Below are positions 1-6,942 of a stretch of 13,471 bases of DNA, piece after piece. Position 1 is the stretch's first letter. Each line of letters begins with the position of its first letter. Source of the stretch: JANXSG01 sp038203935 (GTDB taxonomy: Bacteria; Armatimonadota; Chthonomonadetes; Chthonomonadales; Chthonomonadaceae); the NCBI GenBank assembly GCA_038203935.1, contig JBBRDM010000155.1, forward strand, positions 1 to 13,471. Reading direction: 5' to 3'. The notes under the pieces are model-generated. The model saw only the letters and a list, made by a program, of their open reading frames with translations. It made no database searches and had not been told where the DNA came from. The position numbers were made by a program, and so were the translations under genes.

Positions 1-1
1 G

Positions 2-628
2 GCAAGAGAAAAAGCCCGGGCCATCTCCTGTCTTTCCAATCAGAAGCAGATTTCCCTCGCCGTCATAATGTATGCCAACGACTATGATGAGGCTATCGTG
101 CCCCAGCGAGTTGCAATCTCGCCATTTGCATTCAATGACAACTACTACGACTACCTGCTGAATCCTTACATTAAGAACGACAGCGTCTGGACATGTCCGA
201 GTGCAGGCACGCCAACCTCCTTCGGAACAGTCTTAACCAAATCAATCGGGATGAACGAAAAAGTCGCCCTCGATTTTGCAGGATGGAGTGCACCTCCCGG
301 GCCCCTGCTGCTTGCAAATATGGACTACCCAGCTGATCTCATCGTGATGTGCGAGATCAATCCACAGCCAAAAAACGATGATATCTCATTTGGAACAGGA
401 ACTATTGGCAGCCCGTTTCGAGCATGCTACGCCCATAAAGACGACGCAGCAAACACTCTGAACAATCTGGATAAGCCGTATCTCCGGCATCAGCATGGTT
501 CCAACTACGCTTTCGGCGATGGCCATGCGAAGTTTAAACGGCCCATCGCCACACTGGAGCCGGTGAATGAATGGCTGATCACTCGTCCGGATGTCACAGA
601 CATTACGGACTGTAACTCAGTCGAATAG
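2..628 (+). CDS. Prepilin-like DUF1559-type secreted protein, C-terminal part (5' end outside window)
   Basis: The reading frame is open to the left edge, so the start codon and the N-terminal methylation/transmembrane helix lie outside the window; 208 residues are visible. The first visible residues, AREKARAISCLSNQKQISLA followed by MYANDYDE, match the region just after the prepilin helix in the large family of type II secretion pseudopilin-like proteins (DUF1559/SBP_bac-type) that is greatly expanded in Armatimonadota and Planctomycetota. Near the C-terminus, about position 489-530, is a histidine followed nine residues later by Asp-Gly inside HQHGSNYAFGDGHAKF, the prepilin-associated H-X9-DG motif. 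These proteins are thought to be anchored in, or exported across, the inner membrane; individual functions are mostly unknown. The ATG at 68 is internal, not the start. The TlpA-like gene follows 67 bp later with no clear terminator between, so co-transcription is possible. Confidence 0.88.
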   Translation, partial: AREKARAISCLSNQKQISLAVIMYANDYDEAIVPQRVAISPFAFNDNYYDYLLNPYIKNDSVWTCPSAGTPTSFGTVLTKSIGMNEKVALDFAGWSAPPGPLLLANMDYPADLIVMCEINPQPKNDDISFGTGTIGSPFRACYAHKDDAANTLNNLDKPYLRHQHGSNYAFGDGHAKFKRPIATLEPVNEWLITRPDVTDITDCNSVE

Positions 629-649
629 TTTTGGTTTGGTACAAATGGT

Positions 650-675
650 AATCACCCACGTCGAGTGATTGGGTG
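650..675 (+). repeat. Two overlapping short inverted repeats before the TlpA-like gene
   Basis: AATCAC (650-655) can pair with GTGATT (665-670), and CACCCA (653-658) can pair with TGGGTG (670-675). The two stems share bases and exclude each other. They lie directly before the ribosome binding site at 681. There is no T-run, so this is not a standard terminator. A regulatory role is only a possibility. Confidence 0.3.
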
Positions 676-680
676 GAATG

Positions 681-686
681 AAGGAG
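681..686 (+). promoter_or_regulatory. Ribosome binding site deciding the start at 696
   Basis: AAGGAG lies 9 nt before the ATG at 696. This selects that ATG over the in-frame TTG at 669 and ATG at 678, neither of which has an upstream Shine-Dalgarno sequence. The sequence pairs with the 16S tail CCTCCTTTCT seen at the right edge of this window. Confidence 0.8.
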
Positions 687-695
687 AATTCGATA

Positions 696-2060
696 ATGCA
701 GTTCCAAAGAATTGAAAAAACGTGTGGAATATTTTCTGCAGCCGTACTGCTGGGATCATCTTCCATAGGAAAAGCTGCACCGCCAGCAGCTCCTGCCCCG
801 GCCGGCATTTTTACTCTCGATACCACGGTATTGAACCCTGATGGAGTAAAACGTTTCGGATACTATATTTTTCCGAAAGTTGTTGAGCTTAGCGCTACCA
901 AGCCGGAAGGTATCAAAAAAGAGCCTGCCTACCATGGCACTCCAAAATACGGCTATATTCAAGTTGGTAACGGGCCAAAAGCCGCAACGCTTGTCGTGCT
1001 TGATGAACCTACTCCACAGGACAGCCGAATTTATGTGGATGCCAACCACAATGGCGATTTAACAGACGATGGAGACGGCGCATGGAAAGGAAAAACTGTA
1101 GATAAGACCACGGGCCGGGTACAGTACGGCACGGATACCTTCACCCTGCGAGCCTCGTGGGGAACGCCTGAGAAAGAGATGAACACAGGCAAATACAGCC
1201 TCGGTGTCTACCACTTCGGCGGACAGGATCGCATCGTCTACTACCGGCAGACTGCGCGAGTCGGCAAGGTCACCATCAACGGTAAAAGTCATCTCGCCTG
1301 GCTGATTGAGAATGATAACGATGCACTCTATTCCAAGCCAATCGATGACGACGGCGCACCTGTAAATGGGAAAAAGAGCCTTCCTGTCTGGCTGGCAATG
1401 GACCTGCAGGATACGGGCAAACTGAGCTTTGCCTGCACAGTGATCGATATTCGAACTCCCTTCGTACTGCATCACATGAACTATGAAGCCAAAGTGGCGG
1501 ACGATGGATCGAGAGTTCGTGTATTCCCCTCAACACGTGCTCTGGTAACAGAGAAACCAGCTCCTGAACCGGAAGTGCTCGCGCTGGGAAAAGAAGCGCC
1601 CGATTTTAAAGCTGAATCCGTGGAAGGCGGCACGCTTAAACTATCGGATTTCAAAGGCAAAGTAGTCCTTCTTGATTTCTGGGCTACCTGGTGCGGTCCC
1701 TGTCAGGCGTCTATGCCGCATACCGAAAAGATCTACAAGGCTGTGAAAGACCAGGGCGTAGTAGTGCTTGGTGTATGCGTCTCTGACGAGAGGGAAGCGT
1801 TCCAAAAATGGGTCTCCAGCAACAAGTCGAAGTACACCTTCACACTGGCCTACGATCCGGCAGGAACCAAAAAAGGCAAGAATATCTCTCGAGATCAGTA
1901 CGGAGTAAACGGGATTCCAACCTCGTTTGTTATTGATAAGGACGGGAAGATCGCGGCATCCATCGTGGGATATGATGGTGTAGATGATAAACGCGTTGTG
2001 GAAGCTTTGAAGAAGGTAGGCATCAAAGTTCCGAACGACGTATTTGCATTTGCAAAATAG
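696..2060 (+). CDS. Secreted TlpA-type thioredoxin-fold protein with large N-terminal domain
   Basis: A 454-residue protein with two parts. Residues 1-27 look like a cleavable signal peptide: basic start, hydrophobic CGIFSAAVLLGSSSIG, then KAAP. Residues about 30-290 form a domain I do not recognise; it contains DANHNGDLTDD at about 115-125, an acidic loop resembling EF-hand/dockerin calcium loops. The C-terminal part, about 295-450, is a TlpA/ResA-like redoxin with WCGPC at 332-336 and the cis-proline segment GIPTSFVIDKDG, both diagnostic of an active thiol-disulfide oxidoreductase. It should act outside the cytoplasm, reducing or exchanging disulfides, perhaps on partners bound by the N-terminal domain. 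The start at 696 is chosen because of a good Shine-Dalgarno sequence and because it gives a clean signal peptide. A strong terminator follows, separating it from rhaB. TlpA-family assignment is sure; substrate unknown. Confidence 0.9.
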   Translation: MQFQRIEKTCGIFSAAVLLGSSSIGKAAPPAAPAPAGIFTLDTTVLNPDGVKRFGYYIFPKVVELSATKPEGIKKEPAYHGTPKYGYIQVGNGPKAATLVVLDEPTPQDSRIYVDANHNGDLTDDGDGAWKGKTVDKTTGRVQYGTDTFTLRASWGTPEKEMNTGKYSLGVYHFGGQDRIVYYRQTARVGKVTINGKSHLAWLIENDNDALYSKPIDDDGAPVNGKKSLPVWLAMDLQDTGKLSFACTVIDIRTPFVLHHMNYEAKVADDGSRVRVFPSTRALVTEKPAPEPEVLALGKEAPDFKAESVEGGTLKLSDFKGKVVLLDFWATWCGPCQASMPHTEKIYKAVKDQGVVVLGVCVSDEREAFQKWVSSNKSKYTFTLAYDPAGTKKGKNISRDQYGVNGIPTSFVIDKDGKIAASIVGYDGVDDKRVVEALKKVGIKVPNDVFAFAK

Positions 2061-2092
2061 ATTATCACCACTAGGTGCTGAATCCTGAAATT

Positions 2093-2147
2093 CCTCATGC
2101 TTCGAACTTTCTTTAATTTTCAAGAAATGTCGAGGCATGAGGTTTTT
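2093..2147 (+). terminator. Rho-independent terminator after the TlpA-like gene
   Basis: CCTCATGCTTCGA (2093-2105) pairs with TCGAGGCATGAGG (2130-2142) over 13 bp with a single G-U pair; the loop can extend the stem further through TTTCTT/AAGAAA. A run of five T follows at 2143-2147. The rest of the gap up to the rhaB start (2148-2287) must hold the next promoter, but I see no convincing -35/-10 pair. Confidence 0.85.
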
Positions 2148-2287
2148 ATACGAATTGGTTTAGTGCAGGAATTCCGTTCTTAATCTCGAACTCTAGAGCA
2201 TTCTACTGCAATGTGCCTGATATACGCGTGCGAGTTTGAGAGCTAGCGTAAGGAAATGAATTTCTTCACCGGGGGAGATTGTAGCGC

Positions 2288-3787
2288 ATGGGTGCTGAGA
2301 CAAAGTTTTTAGCGTGTGATTTGGGGGCGGAGAGCGGGCGTGGTCTGGTGGGGCATTTCGATGGCGCCAAGCTGCGTCTGGAAGATGTTCATCGGTTTGC
2401 TAACGGACCTGTTCGCCTCCTCGATACACTATACTGGGATGCACCGCACATATTTACGGAGCTCAAAAAATGTCTTACTATGGCTGTTGCAACGCACGGC
2501 ACTGATTTCGCCTCCATCGGAATAGATACATGGGGAGTCGATTTTAGCCTGCTGGATAAAAACGATGCACTTCTCTCGATTCCCCGGCACTATCGTGACC
2601 ATGGCAACAACGGGATGCTGGAAAAATCCTTTGGTACAGTTTCCCCGGAGAGGGTATTCGATCGCACCGGAATCCAGTTCATGCAGATTAATACGCTATT
2701 CCAGCTTCTTCGCCTCAAAGAGATCGGTTCCCCAATACTAGAATCTGCAAAAACTATGCTCTTCATGCCTGATCTATTCAATTTCTGGTTTACTGGAGAA
2801 AAAGTGACGGAATATTCTATCGCCAGCACCAGCCAGATGGTCGATCCGCGAACACGAAATTGGGCGGTCGACCTCATGAACGATTTTGGGCTGCCGACAG
2901 ATTTTTTAACAAATATTGTGCCCTCAGGATCTCCTGTAGGCAAGCTTCGTGCAGATATTGCAGAATCCGCTGGCTGTGGTTCCATTCCTATAGTAGCGCC
3001 AGCCGAACATGACACTGCCTCAGCCGTAGTGGCAGTTCCAGCTTCTTCGCCAGATTACGCCTATATCAGCAGCGGAACCTGGTCTCTGATGGGAATCGAA
3101 ACCTCCCGGCCTCGCATTTCGGATGAGATTCGCGCAGCCAATTTCACCAATGAAGGCGGGGCCTGCGGCACTATCCGGCTGCTGAAGAATATCATGGGAC
3201 TGTGGCTGATACAAGAGTGCAGGCGTACGTGGTCACGCAAGGGGACAGATCACTCTTATACGGAGCTGACACAACGAGCCGCAGCAGCCACTCCTTTCGT
3301 TTCGTTGATTGAGCCGGATTCACCTGTATTTCTCTCACCGGCGGATATGCCTGCTGAGATCGGTCAATTTTGTGAACGGACCGGTCAGCCAAAACCAGCC
3401 GATGTTGGAGCGACAGTAAGATGCTGCCTGGAAAGCCTCGCGCTAAAATATCGATGGACATTGGAACGGCTGGAAGAGTTTCGGGGCAGGCGAATCGAAA
3501 CCATTCATATTGTGGGTGGTGGGACTCAGAATCGACTTTTGTGCCAGCTTGCTGCCAACGCTACTCAAAGAGAAGTCATCGCAGGGCCTGTCGAGGCGAC
3601 GGGAATGGGAAATATTCTCACGCAGGCTTTAGCAACAGGACATATAGGTTCCCTGGAGCAGGCCCGTGAGGTCGTCCGCCGTTCATCAGAACTTTTTCAC
3701 TACACTCCCGCCGATAGTCCCGATTTATGGGATGCGGCCTACTCCCGATTTCTTGATATCCGATCTTTTCTTGGCAAATCTGATTAA
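2288..3787 (+). CDS. rhaB: Rhamnulokinase (L-rhamnulose kinase), FGGY family
   Basis: A 499-residue member of the FGGY carbohydrate kinase family, close to the usual 480-500 residues of RhaB. It phosphorylates L-rhamnulose to L-rhamnulose 1-phosphate with ATP in the cytoplasm. Visible signatures are the N-terminal phosphate-binding DLGAESGRG (residues 11-19), DTWGVDFSLLD at about 80-90, the catalytic aspartate D242 in AEHDTASAV, the SSGTWSLMG nucleotide-site segment soon after, TNEGGACGTIRLLKNIMG typical of rhamnulokinases, and the C-terminal HIVGGGTQNRLLCQLAAN. The ATG at 2288 is preceded by GGGGGAG at 2271-2277, 10 nt away. No rhaA (isomerase), rhaD (aldolase) or regulator is visible nearby, so the rest of the pathway must be elsewhere or beyond it; the next gene is an enolase-superfamily protein 85 bp downstream. 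Confidence 0.93.
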   Translation: MGAETKFLACDLGAESGRGLVGHFDGAKLRLEDVHRFANGPVRLLDTLYWDAPHIFTELKKCLTMAVATHGTDFASIGIDTWGVDFSLLDKNDALLSIPRHYRDHGNNGMLEKSFGTVSPERVFDRTGIQFMQINTLFQLLRLKEIGSPILESAKTMLFMPDLFNFWFTGEKVTEYSIASTSQMVDPRTRNWAVDLMNDFGLPTDFLTNIVPSGSPVGKLRADIAESAGCGSIPIVAPAEHDTASAVVAVPASSPDYAYISSGTWSLMGIETSRPRISDEIRAANFTNEGGACGTIRLLKNIMGLWLIQECRRTWSRKGTDHSYTELTQRAAAATPFVSLIEPDSPVFLSPADMPAEIGQFCERTGQPKPADVGATVRCCLESLALKYRWTLERLEEFRGRRIETIHIVGGGTQNRLLCQLAANATQREVIAGPVEATGMGNILTQALATGHIGSLEQAREVVRRSSELFHYTPADSPDLWDAAYSRFLDIRSFLGKSD

Positions 3788-3859
3788 GTACTTAAAAATC
3801 GATTCCTATATCTTACTAGTAATTTTCCTGTAATCGAACCACCCATCAAAACCGAGTTT

Positions 3860-3864
3860 GGAGG
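3860..3864 (+). promoter_or_regulatory. Ribosome binding site deciding the start at 3873
   Basis: GGAGG sits 8 nt before the ATG at 3873. It overlaps the in-frame TTG at 3858, ruling that codon out as the start. Confidence 0.78.
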
Positions 3865-3872
3865 CAGCCGCA

Positions 3873-5138
3873 ATGCCCGCTTTTCCCATTATCAAAGAGG
3901 TTGAACGCATTGTACTGGATGTTCCATTTACCCCGCGATGCCAGAAATGGAACGCGCGCGAAGTATGGCAGTGGCGAATTGTGGAAGTCCTGCGAGTCAC
4001 CACCGATTCGCCGGATATGATTGGATATGGCGAGACCGTACTTCACTACACCTGGAGCCGTGTTTCCGACGAAGCGGCAGCGAAAGTCATCGGGAAGAAT
4101 CCGGCAGAATTTCTAGGGGATGATTCTCTCGGCGCCGGACTTCAGATGGCCATATACGATCTGACAGCGCAGGCACTGGGCGTTCCAGTATACAGGCTGT
4201 TCAATCTGCCGCGAGTGCGTGAGTGGTGCCCCATTTCCTGGTGGAATATCGATATGCCGCCGGAAGAGTTTGCTGCGGAGGCAGTAGAGGCGCAGGAGCA
4301 TGGATATACTTCCTACAAATTCAAAGCACGGCCCTGGTTTGATATTTATGCGCAGGTTGAAGCGGTCAGTATGGTATCTCCTCGGCATTTCAAGCTGGAT
4401 ATCGACTGGAACTGTATGCTGCTTAACGCCGGAAATGCGTCTTCGGTTCTTCAAGAACTGGATAAACAAGAACGAATCGCTATCTATGAATCCCCTATTA
4501 TGCAGCGCGATGTCGAGGGCCATAGAATTCTCAGGGAAAAGACGACTCGGCCCATCGCACTGCACTTCGGTGAGCCGCCTTTTACGACGGTGGTTCGAGA
4601 CCGTGTCTGTGATGGGTTTGTCGTCGGAGGAGGCGCAGCGAGCATCCTCCGGCAGGGAACTCTTTCGGCAGCATTCGAGAAGCCTTTCTGGCTCCAGATG
4701 GTGGGCACCGGGCTGACCACCGCATTCTCAGCACATCTCGGAGCGGTGCTTCCATTTGCACAGTGGCCATCCGTAAATTGTATGAATAACTATGCGGACG
4801 ACCTGCTCGCAAAACCTCTCACTATCAAAGCAGGTTTTATTCAGGTGCCCACTGCTCCTGGACTGGGCATAGTGATTAATGAAGATGTCTTCGTAAAATA
4901 CAAAATGGAACCGCCATTCGAATTTCCAAAGCCGCGCCTTCTTCTTTCCATAGTCTGGGAAGGCGGCAGAGTGATGCACTATTGCAGCATGAGGCAAGTG
5001 TGGGATGACTGCCTTGCCGGTAATCAGCCTGTCCAGGAACGCGGTGCAACCATGGAAGTTCATGCAGACGACAACAGTTCAGAATGGTCAGAACTGTACA
5101 ATAGAACACTTAAAAATCCTGTACTCGATCAGCGGTAA
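3873..5138 (+). CDS. Enolase-superfamily protein, mandelate racemase/muconate lactonizing enzyme-like
   Basis: A 421-residue protein. The N-terminal capping domain ends with GAGLQMAIYDLTAQALGVPVY (residues about 88-106), a hallmark of the family. The barrel carries K149 and K151 in YKFKARP (the K-x-K base motif), D176/D178 in LDIDWN and E206 in YESP (first two magnesium ligands), and E234 in HFGEPP near the third ligand position. The segment DGFVVGGGAASI (about 247-258) occupies the usual GG(I/A) strand, and SAHLG supplies H288 near the position of the opposite-face acid/base. Family members abstract the proton next to a carboxylate, typically in acid-sugar dehydration or racemisation. Placement after rhaB makes a sugar-derived acid a reasonable guess, but it does not look like canonical L-rhamnonate dehydratase and I assign no substrate. 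About 60 extra C-terminal residues follow the barrel. Confidence 0.82.
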   Translation: MPAFPIIKEVERIVLDVPFTPRCQKWNAREVWQWRIVEVLRVTTDSPDMIGYGETVLHYTWSRVSDEAAAKVIGKNPAEFLGDDSLGAGLQMAIYDLTAQALGVPVYRLFNLPRVREWCPISWWNIDMPPEEFAAEAVEAQEHGYTSYKFKARPWFDIYAQVEAVSMVSPRHFKLDIDWNCMLLNAGNASSVLQELDKQERIAIYESPIMQRDVEGHRILREKTTRPIALHFGEPPFTTVVRDRVCDGFVVGGGAASILRQGTLSAAFEKPFWLQMVGTGLTTAFSAHLGAVLPFAQWPSVNCMNNYADDLLAKPLTIKAGFIQVPTAPGLGIVINEDVFVKYKMEPPFEFPKPRLLLSIVWEGGRVMHYCSMRQVWDDCLAGNQPVQERGATMEVHADDNSSEWSELYNRTLKNPVLDQR

Positions 5139-5181
5139 CACCCGCAGCCTTTTGTGATTTTGAAAGCAATAGAAATCTTAT

Positions 5182-5757
5182 ATGGAAACTACCCGGTTGG
5201 AAGCGTTCAGTGACGGCGTCATCGCGATCATAATTACGATTATGGTTTTAGAGTTAAAGGAACCTGAGGGTTCCAATTTAACCGCAATGATGTCTCTCAC
5301 ACCAGTTTTTATCAGCTACATCATCAGCTTCATATATATAGGAATATACTGGAACAACCACCATCATATGCTGCAAGTCGCCCAGAAGGTAAACGGCAGT
5401 ATTCTTTGGGCAAACCTGCATCTATTGTTCTGGCTGTCTGTTGTGCCTTTTGTGACTAGCTGGATGGGAAAAAATCACTTCGCAAAGGTTCCCGTCGCGG
5501 TCTATGGTTTTGTCCTGCTGATGGCGGGAATCGCATTCTATATTCTTTCGCGATTACTGATTGCGGTGAACGGAACCGACTCAAAATTAGGAAAGGCAGT
5601 GGGCATCGATTACAAAGGATTGGTCTCTATTCTGGCTTATGCCAGCGCTCTTCCGCTGGCATTCATCAACTCATCGATATCCATCGGACTGTATATTTTT
5701 GTAGCATGTTTGTGGTTCATACCAGACAGCAGAATTGAGAGACTTTACAAAGAATAA
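5182..5757 (+). CDS. TMEM175-family (DUF1211) potassium channel protein
   Basis: A 191-residue, strongly hydrophobic protein with about six membrane-spanning segments. It opens with RLEAFSDGVIAIIITIMVLELKEP, of which the RxxxFSDG motif at residues 5-12 and the following helix are diagnostic of the TMEM175 family; this helix lines the pore. Bacterial members are potassium-permeable channels that assemble from single six-helix subunits in the inner membrane. The segment IYWNNHHHMLQ and the LFWLSVVPF helix are also typical. It lies 43 bp after the enolase-superfamily gene and 15 bp before the next gene, so it is probably in the same transcript. The ATG at 5182 has only a weak Shine-Dalgarno sequence, but it gives exactly the usual N-terminus. 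No link to sugar metabolism is evident. Confidence 0.9.
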   Translation: METTRLEAFSDGVIAIIITIMVLELKEPEGSNLTAMMSLTPVFISYIISFIYIGIYWNNHHHMLQVAQKVNGSILWANLHLLFWLSVVPFVTSWMGKNHFAKVPVAVYGFVLLMAGIAFYILSRLLIAVNGTDSKLGKAVGIDYKGLVSILAYASALPLAFINSSISIGLYIFVACLWFIPDSRIERLYKE

Positions 5758-5760
5758 CCC

Positions 5761-5766
5761 GGGAGG
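5761..5766 (+). promoter_or_regulatory. Ribosome binding site for a GTG start at 5773
   Basis: GGGAGG is 6 nt before GTG 5773. An ATG overlaps it at 5771 but is followed at once by TGA, so initiation must be on the GTG (or the ATG forms a two-codon start-stop). Confidence 0.75.
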
Positions 5767-5772
5767 AAGAAT

Positions 5773-6114
5773 GTGACAGAAGCAGGAATGGCGCTCCCTA
5801 TCTTACCAGGGAAACGTGAAGCTCTAAATGCGTTTACTAAAGCTCTTGCAGGTCCGAGGCTGAGTGAATACGAAGCATCTCAAATAAGTGTGCTTCGGGA
5901 AAGCTGGTTTGTTCAGCAGACTCCGCATGGTGATTTAATCATCGTCTACTTTGAAGCCCCGGATGTGGGAGCGGTCATGGCCGGACTTGCCGAATCAACC
6001 GAACCATTCGACACCTGGTTCCGCAGTCAGGTATTGGAAATCACAGGAGTCGATTTGTCCGGTATGACTTCGGGCTTGAACGATTGTGTATTTCAATGGA
6101 GACGCAAAAGCTAG
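5773..6114 (+). CDS. Small conserved-looking protein of unknown function
   Basis: A 113-residue soluble protein beginning with GTG behind a good ribosome binding site. I do not recognise it with certainty. It reads as an alpha-beta protein: helix KREALNAFTKALAG, strand SWFVQQTPHGDLIIVYFEA, helix VGAVMAGLAEST, then FDTWFRSQVLEITGVDL. This pattern (name-less proteins with an early helix, W/Q strand, 'GD.ivVYfEa', 'FD.WFr..v.ei.GvDl') recalls small dimeric alpha-beta barrel-like proteins such as the DUF6176 group, but that is from memory and not verified. No signal peptide or membrane segment. Its stop codon abuts the ATG of the DCC gene (TAGATG), suggesting translational coupling. Confidence 0.75.
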   Translation: MTEAGMALPILPGKREALNAFTKALAGPRLSEYEASQISVLRESWFVQQTPHGDLIIVYFEAPDVGAVMAGLAESTEPFDTWFRSQVLEITGVDLSGMTSGLNDCVFQWRRKS

Positions 6115-6507
6115 ATGATGCCCATCATTTTTTTTGATGGAATATGCGGTTTATGCAATAAAACTGTCGACGTGCTGATACGGGCGGACAAGAAACAGAT
6201 ATTTATGTTTGCTCCCATACAGGGATCCACAGCAGCGGGACTCATTTCTGAAATTGTACAGTCAACGCATGGTGAGACTATTATACTGCTGCATAATTCG
6301 AAGGTCTACACGCATTCGGATGCCGTGCTACAGATATGCAGGCAGCTAGATGGAGCCTGGAGATTAGTTACGATAGCTGGAATAATTCCCCGATTCATAC
6401 GCGATCGGATTTATCAATTTATATCGCGCAATCGCTATCGGTGGTTCGGCAAAAACGCCGTGTGCAGGATTCCTACTGAGCGTGAAAGATCCCGTTTTTT
6501 ACCTTGA
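6115..6507 (+). CDS. DCC-family thiol-disulfide oxidoreductase-like protein (DUF393)
   Basis: A 130-residue protein of the DCC family, named for the DxxCxxC motif visible here as DGICGLC (D8, C11, C14), preceded by the typical strand PIIFFDG. The middle segment THSDAVLQICRQLDGAWRL and the C-terminal NRYRWFGKNAVCRIPT are both strongly conserved in this family. Members have a thioredoxin-like fold and are predicted to act in thiol-disulfide exchange, though few have been tested. Two adjacent ATGs at 6115 and 6118 could serve as start; the Shine-Dalgarno sequence is weak, consistent with coupling to the preceding gene whose stop is immediately adjacent. Cytoplasmic, no signal peptide seen. Confidence 0.9.
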   Translation: MMPIIFFDGICGLCNKTVDVLIRADKKQIFMFAPIQGSTAAGLISEIVQSTHGETIILLHNSKVYTHSDAVLQICRQLDGAWRLVTIAGIIPRFIRDRIYQFISRNRYRWFGKNAVCRIPTERERSRFLP

Positions 6508-6518
6508 AGAATCTAATT

Positions 6519-6522
6519 GGAG
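6519..6522 (+). promoter_or_regulatory. Ribosome binding site deciding the start at 6532
   Basis: GGAG lies 9 nt before the ATG at 6532. It overlaps the in-frame TTG at 6517 and directly abuts the ATG at 6523, making both less suitable starts. Confidence 0.6.
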
Positions 6523-6531
6523 ATGCCATCC

Positions 6532-6921
6532 ATGATCGCTTTAAACCAGATCGGCCAAATATCGCTTTCCGTATCGGATGTGGATGCTGCAGAGACTTTT
6601 TATAGCGATGTCCTCGGACTGCGAAAACTTTATCGATATGGTGACCTGCTTTTTTACGACTGCTCAGGAGTGCGCCTTTTCATCGAAAAATCATCTAAAA
6701 TACCCTTCAAGCGGGAAAGTTCGGCAATCTACTTTCGCTGCCTCGATATCTCGCTTGCATATAAAGATATGAAATCTCGAGGGGTCGAATTTACGGATGA
6801 ACCCCATCTGATTGCTCAAATGGGAGATCATGATCTGTGGATGGTGTTCTTCCTTGATCCTTCCGGCAACACTTTAGCTCTCATGCAGGAAGCTCCAAAA
6901 GGATATGTTCCCTGGCCGTAA
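6532..6921 (+). CDS. VOC-superfamily (glyoxalase/bleomycin resistance fold) protein
   Basis: A 129-residue protein with the two beta-alpha-beta-beta-beta modules of the vicinal oxygen chelate fold. The first runs from IGQISLSVSDVDAAETFYSD through VLGLRKLYRYGDLLFYDCSG to RLFIEKSS; the second from AIYFRCLDISLAYKDMKSRG to LWMVFFLDPSGNTLALMQE. The position of the first metal-binding histidine of glyoxalase I holds Q9, while E52 and H100 (in GDHDLW) could still contribute to a site. It is too divergent for a glyoxalase I call; members range from lyases and dioxygenases to resistance proteins, and I assign no reaction. It is the last gene of the + strand run and ends 21 bp before the stop of the convergent DUF6807 gene. 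Confidence 0.88.
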   Translation: MIALNQIGQISLSVSDVDAAETFYSDVLGLRKLYRYGDLLFYDCSGVRLFIEKSSKIPFKRESSAIYFRCLDISLAYKDMKSRGVEFTDEPHLIAQMGDHDLWMVFFLDPSGNTLALMQEAPKGYVPWP

Positions 6922-6931
6922 ACAAGCCAGG
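6911..6931. other. Small hairpin at the junction of convergent genes
   Basis: CCTGGC (6911-6916) pairs with GCCAGG (6926-6931) around a 9-nt loop, overlapping the VOC stop codon. There is no T-run on either side, so it is at best a weak or processing structure between the two convergent transcripts. Confidence 0.3.
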
Positions 6932-6942
6932 TAAAGCTTCTG

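Noticed and set aside
1641..2138. 165-residue open frame on the - strand
   Set aside because: Antisense to the TlpA-like thioredoxin domain and runs through its terminator hairpin; no family features.
2148..2287. Candidate promoters before rhaB, such as TTGGTT at 2155 with TCTTAA 17 bp later
   Set aside because: The -10 matches consensus at only about half its positions and several equally weak pairs exist, so none is reported.
6911..6942. Bidirectional terminator between the convergent genes
   Set aside because: The only hairpin there has a 6-bp stem and no T-run on either strand, so it is listed only as a weak hairpin.
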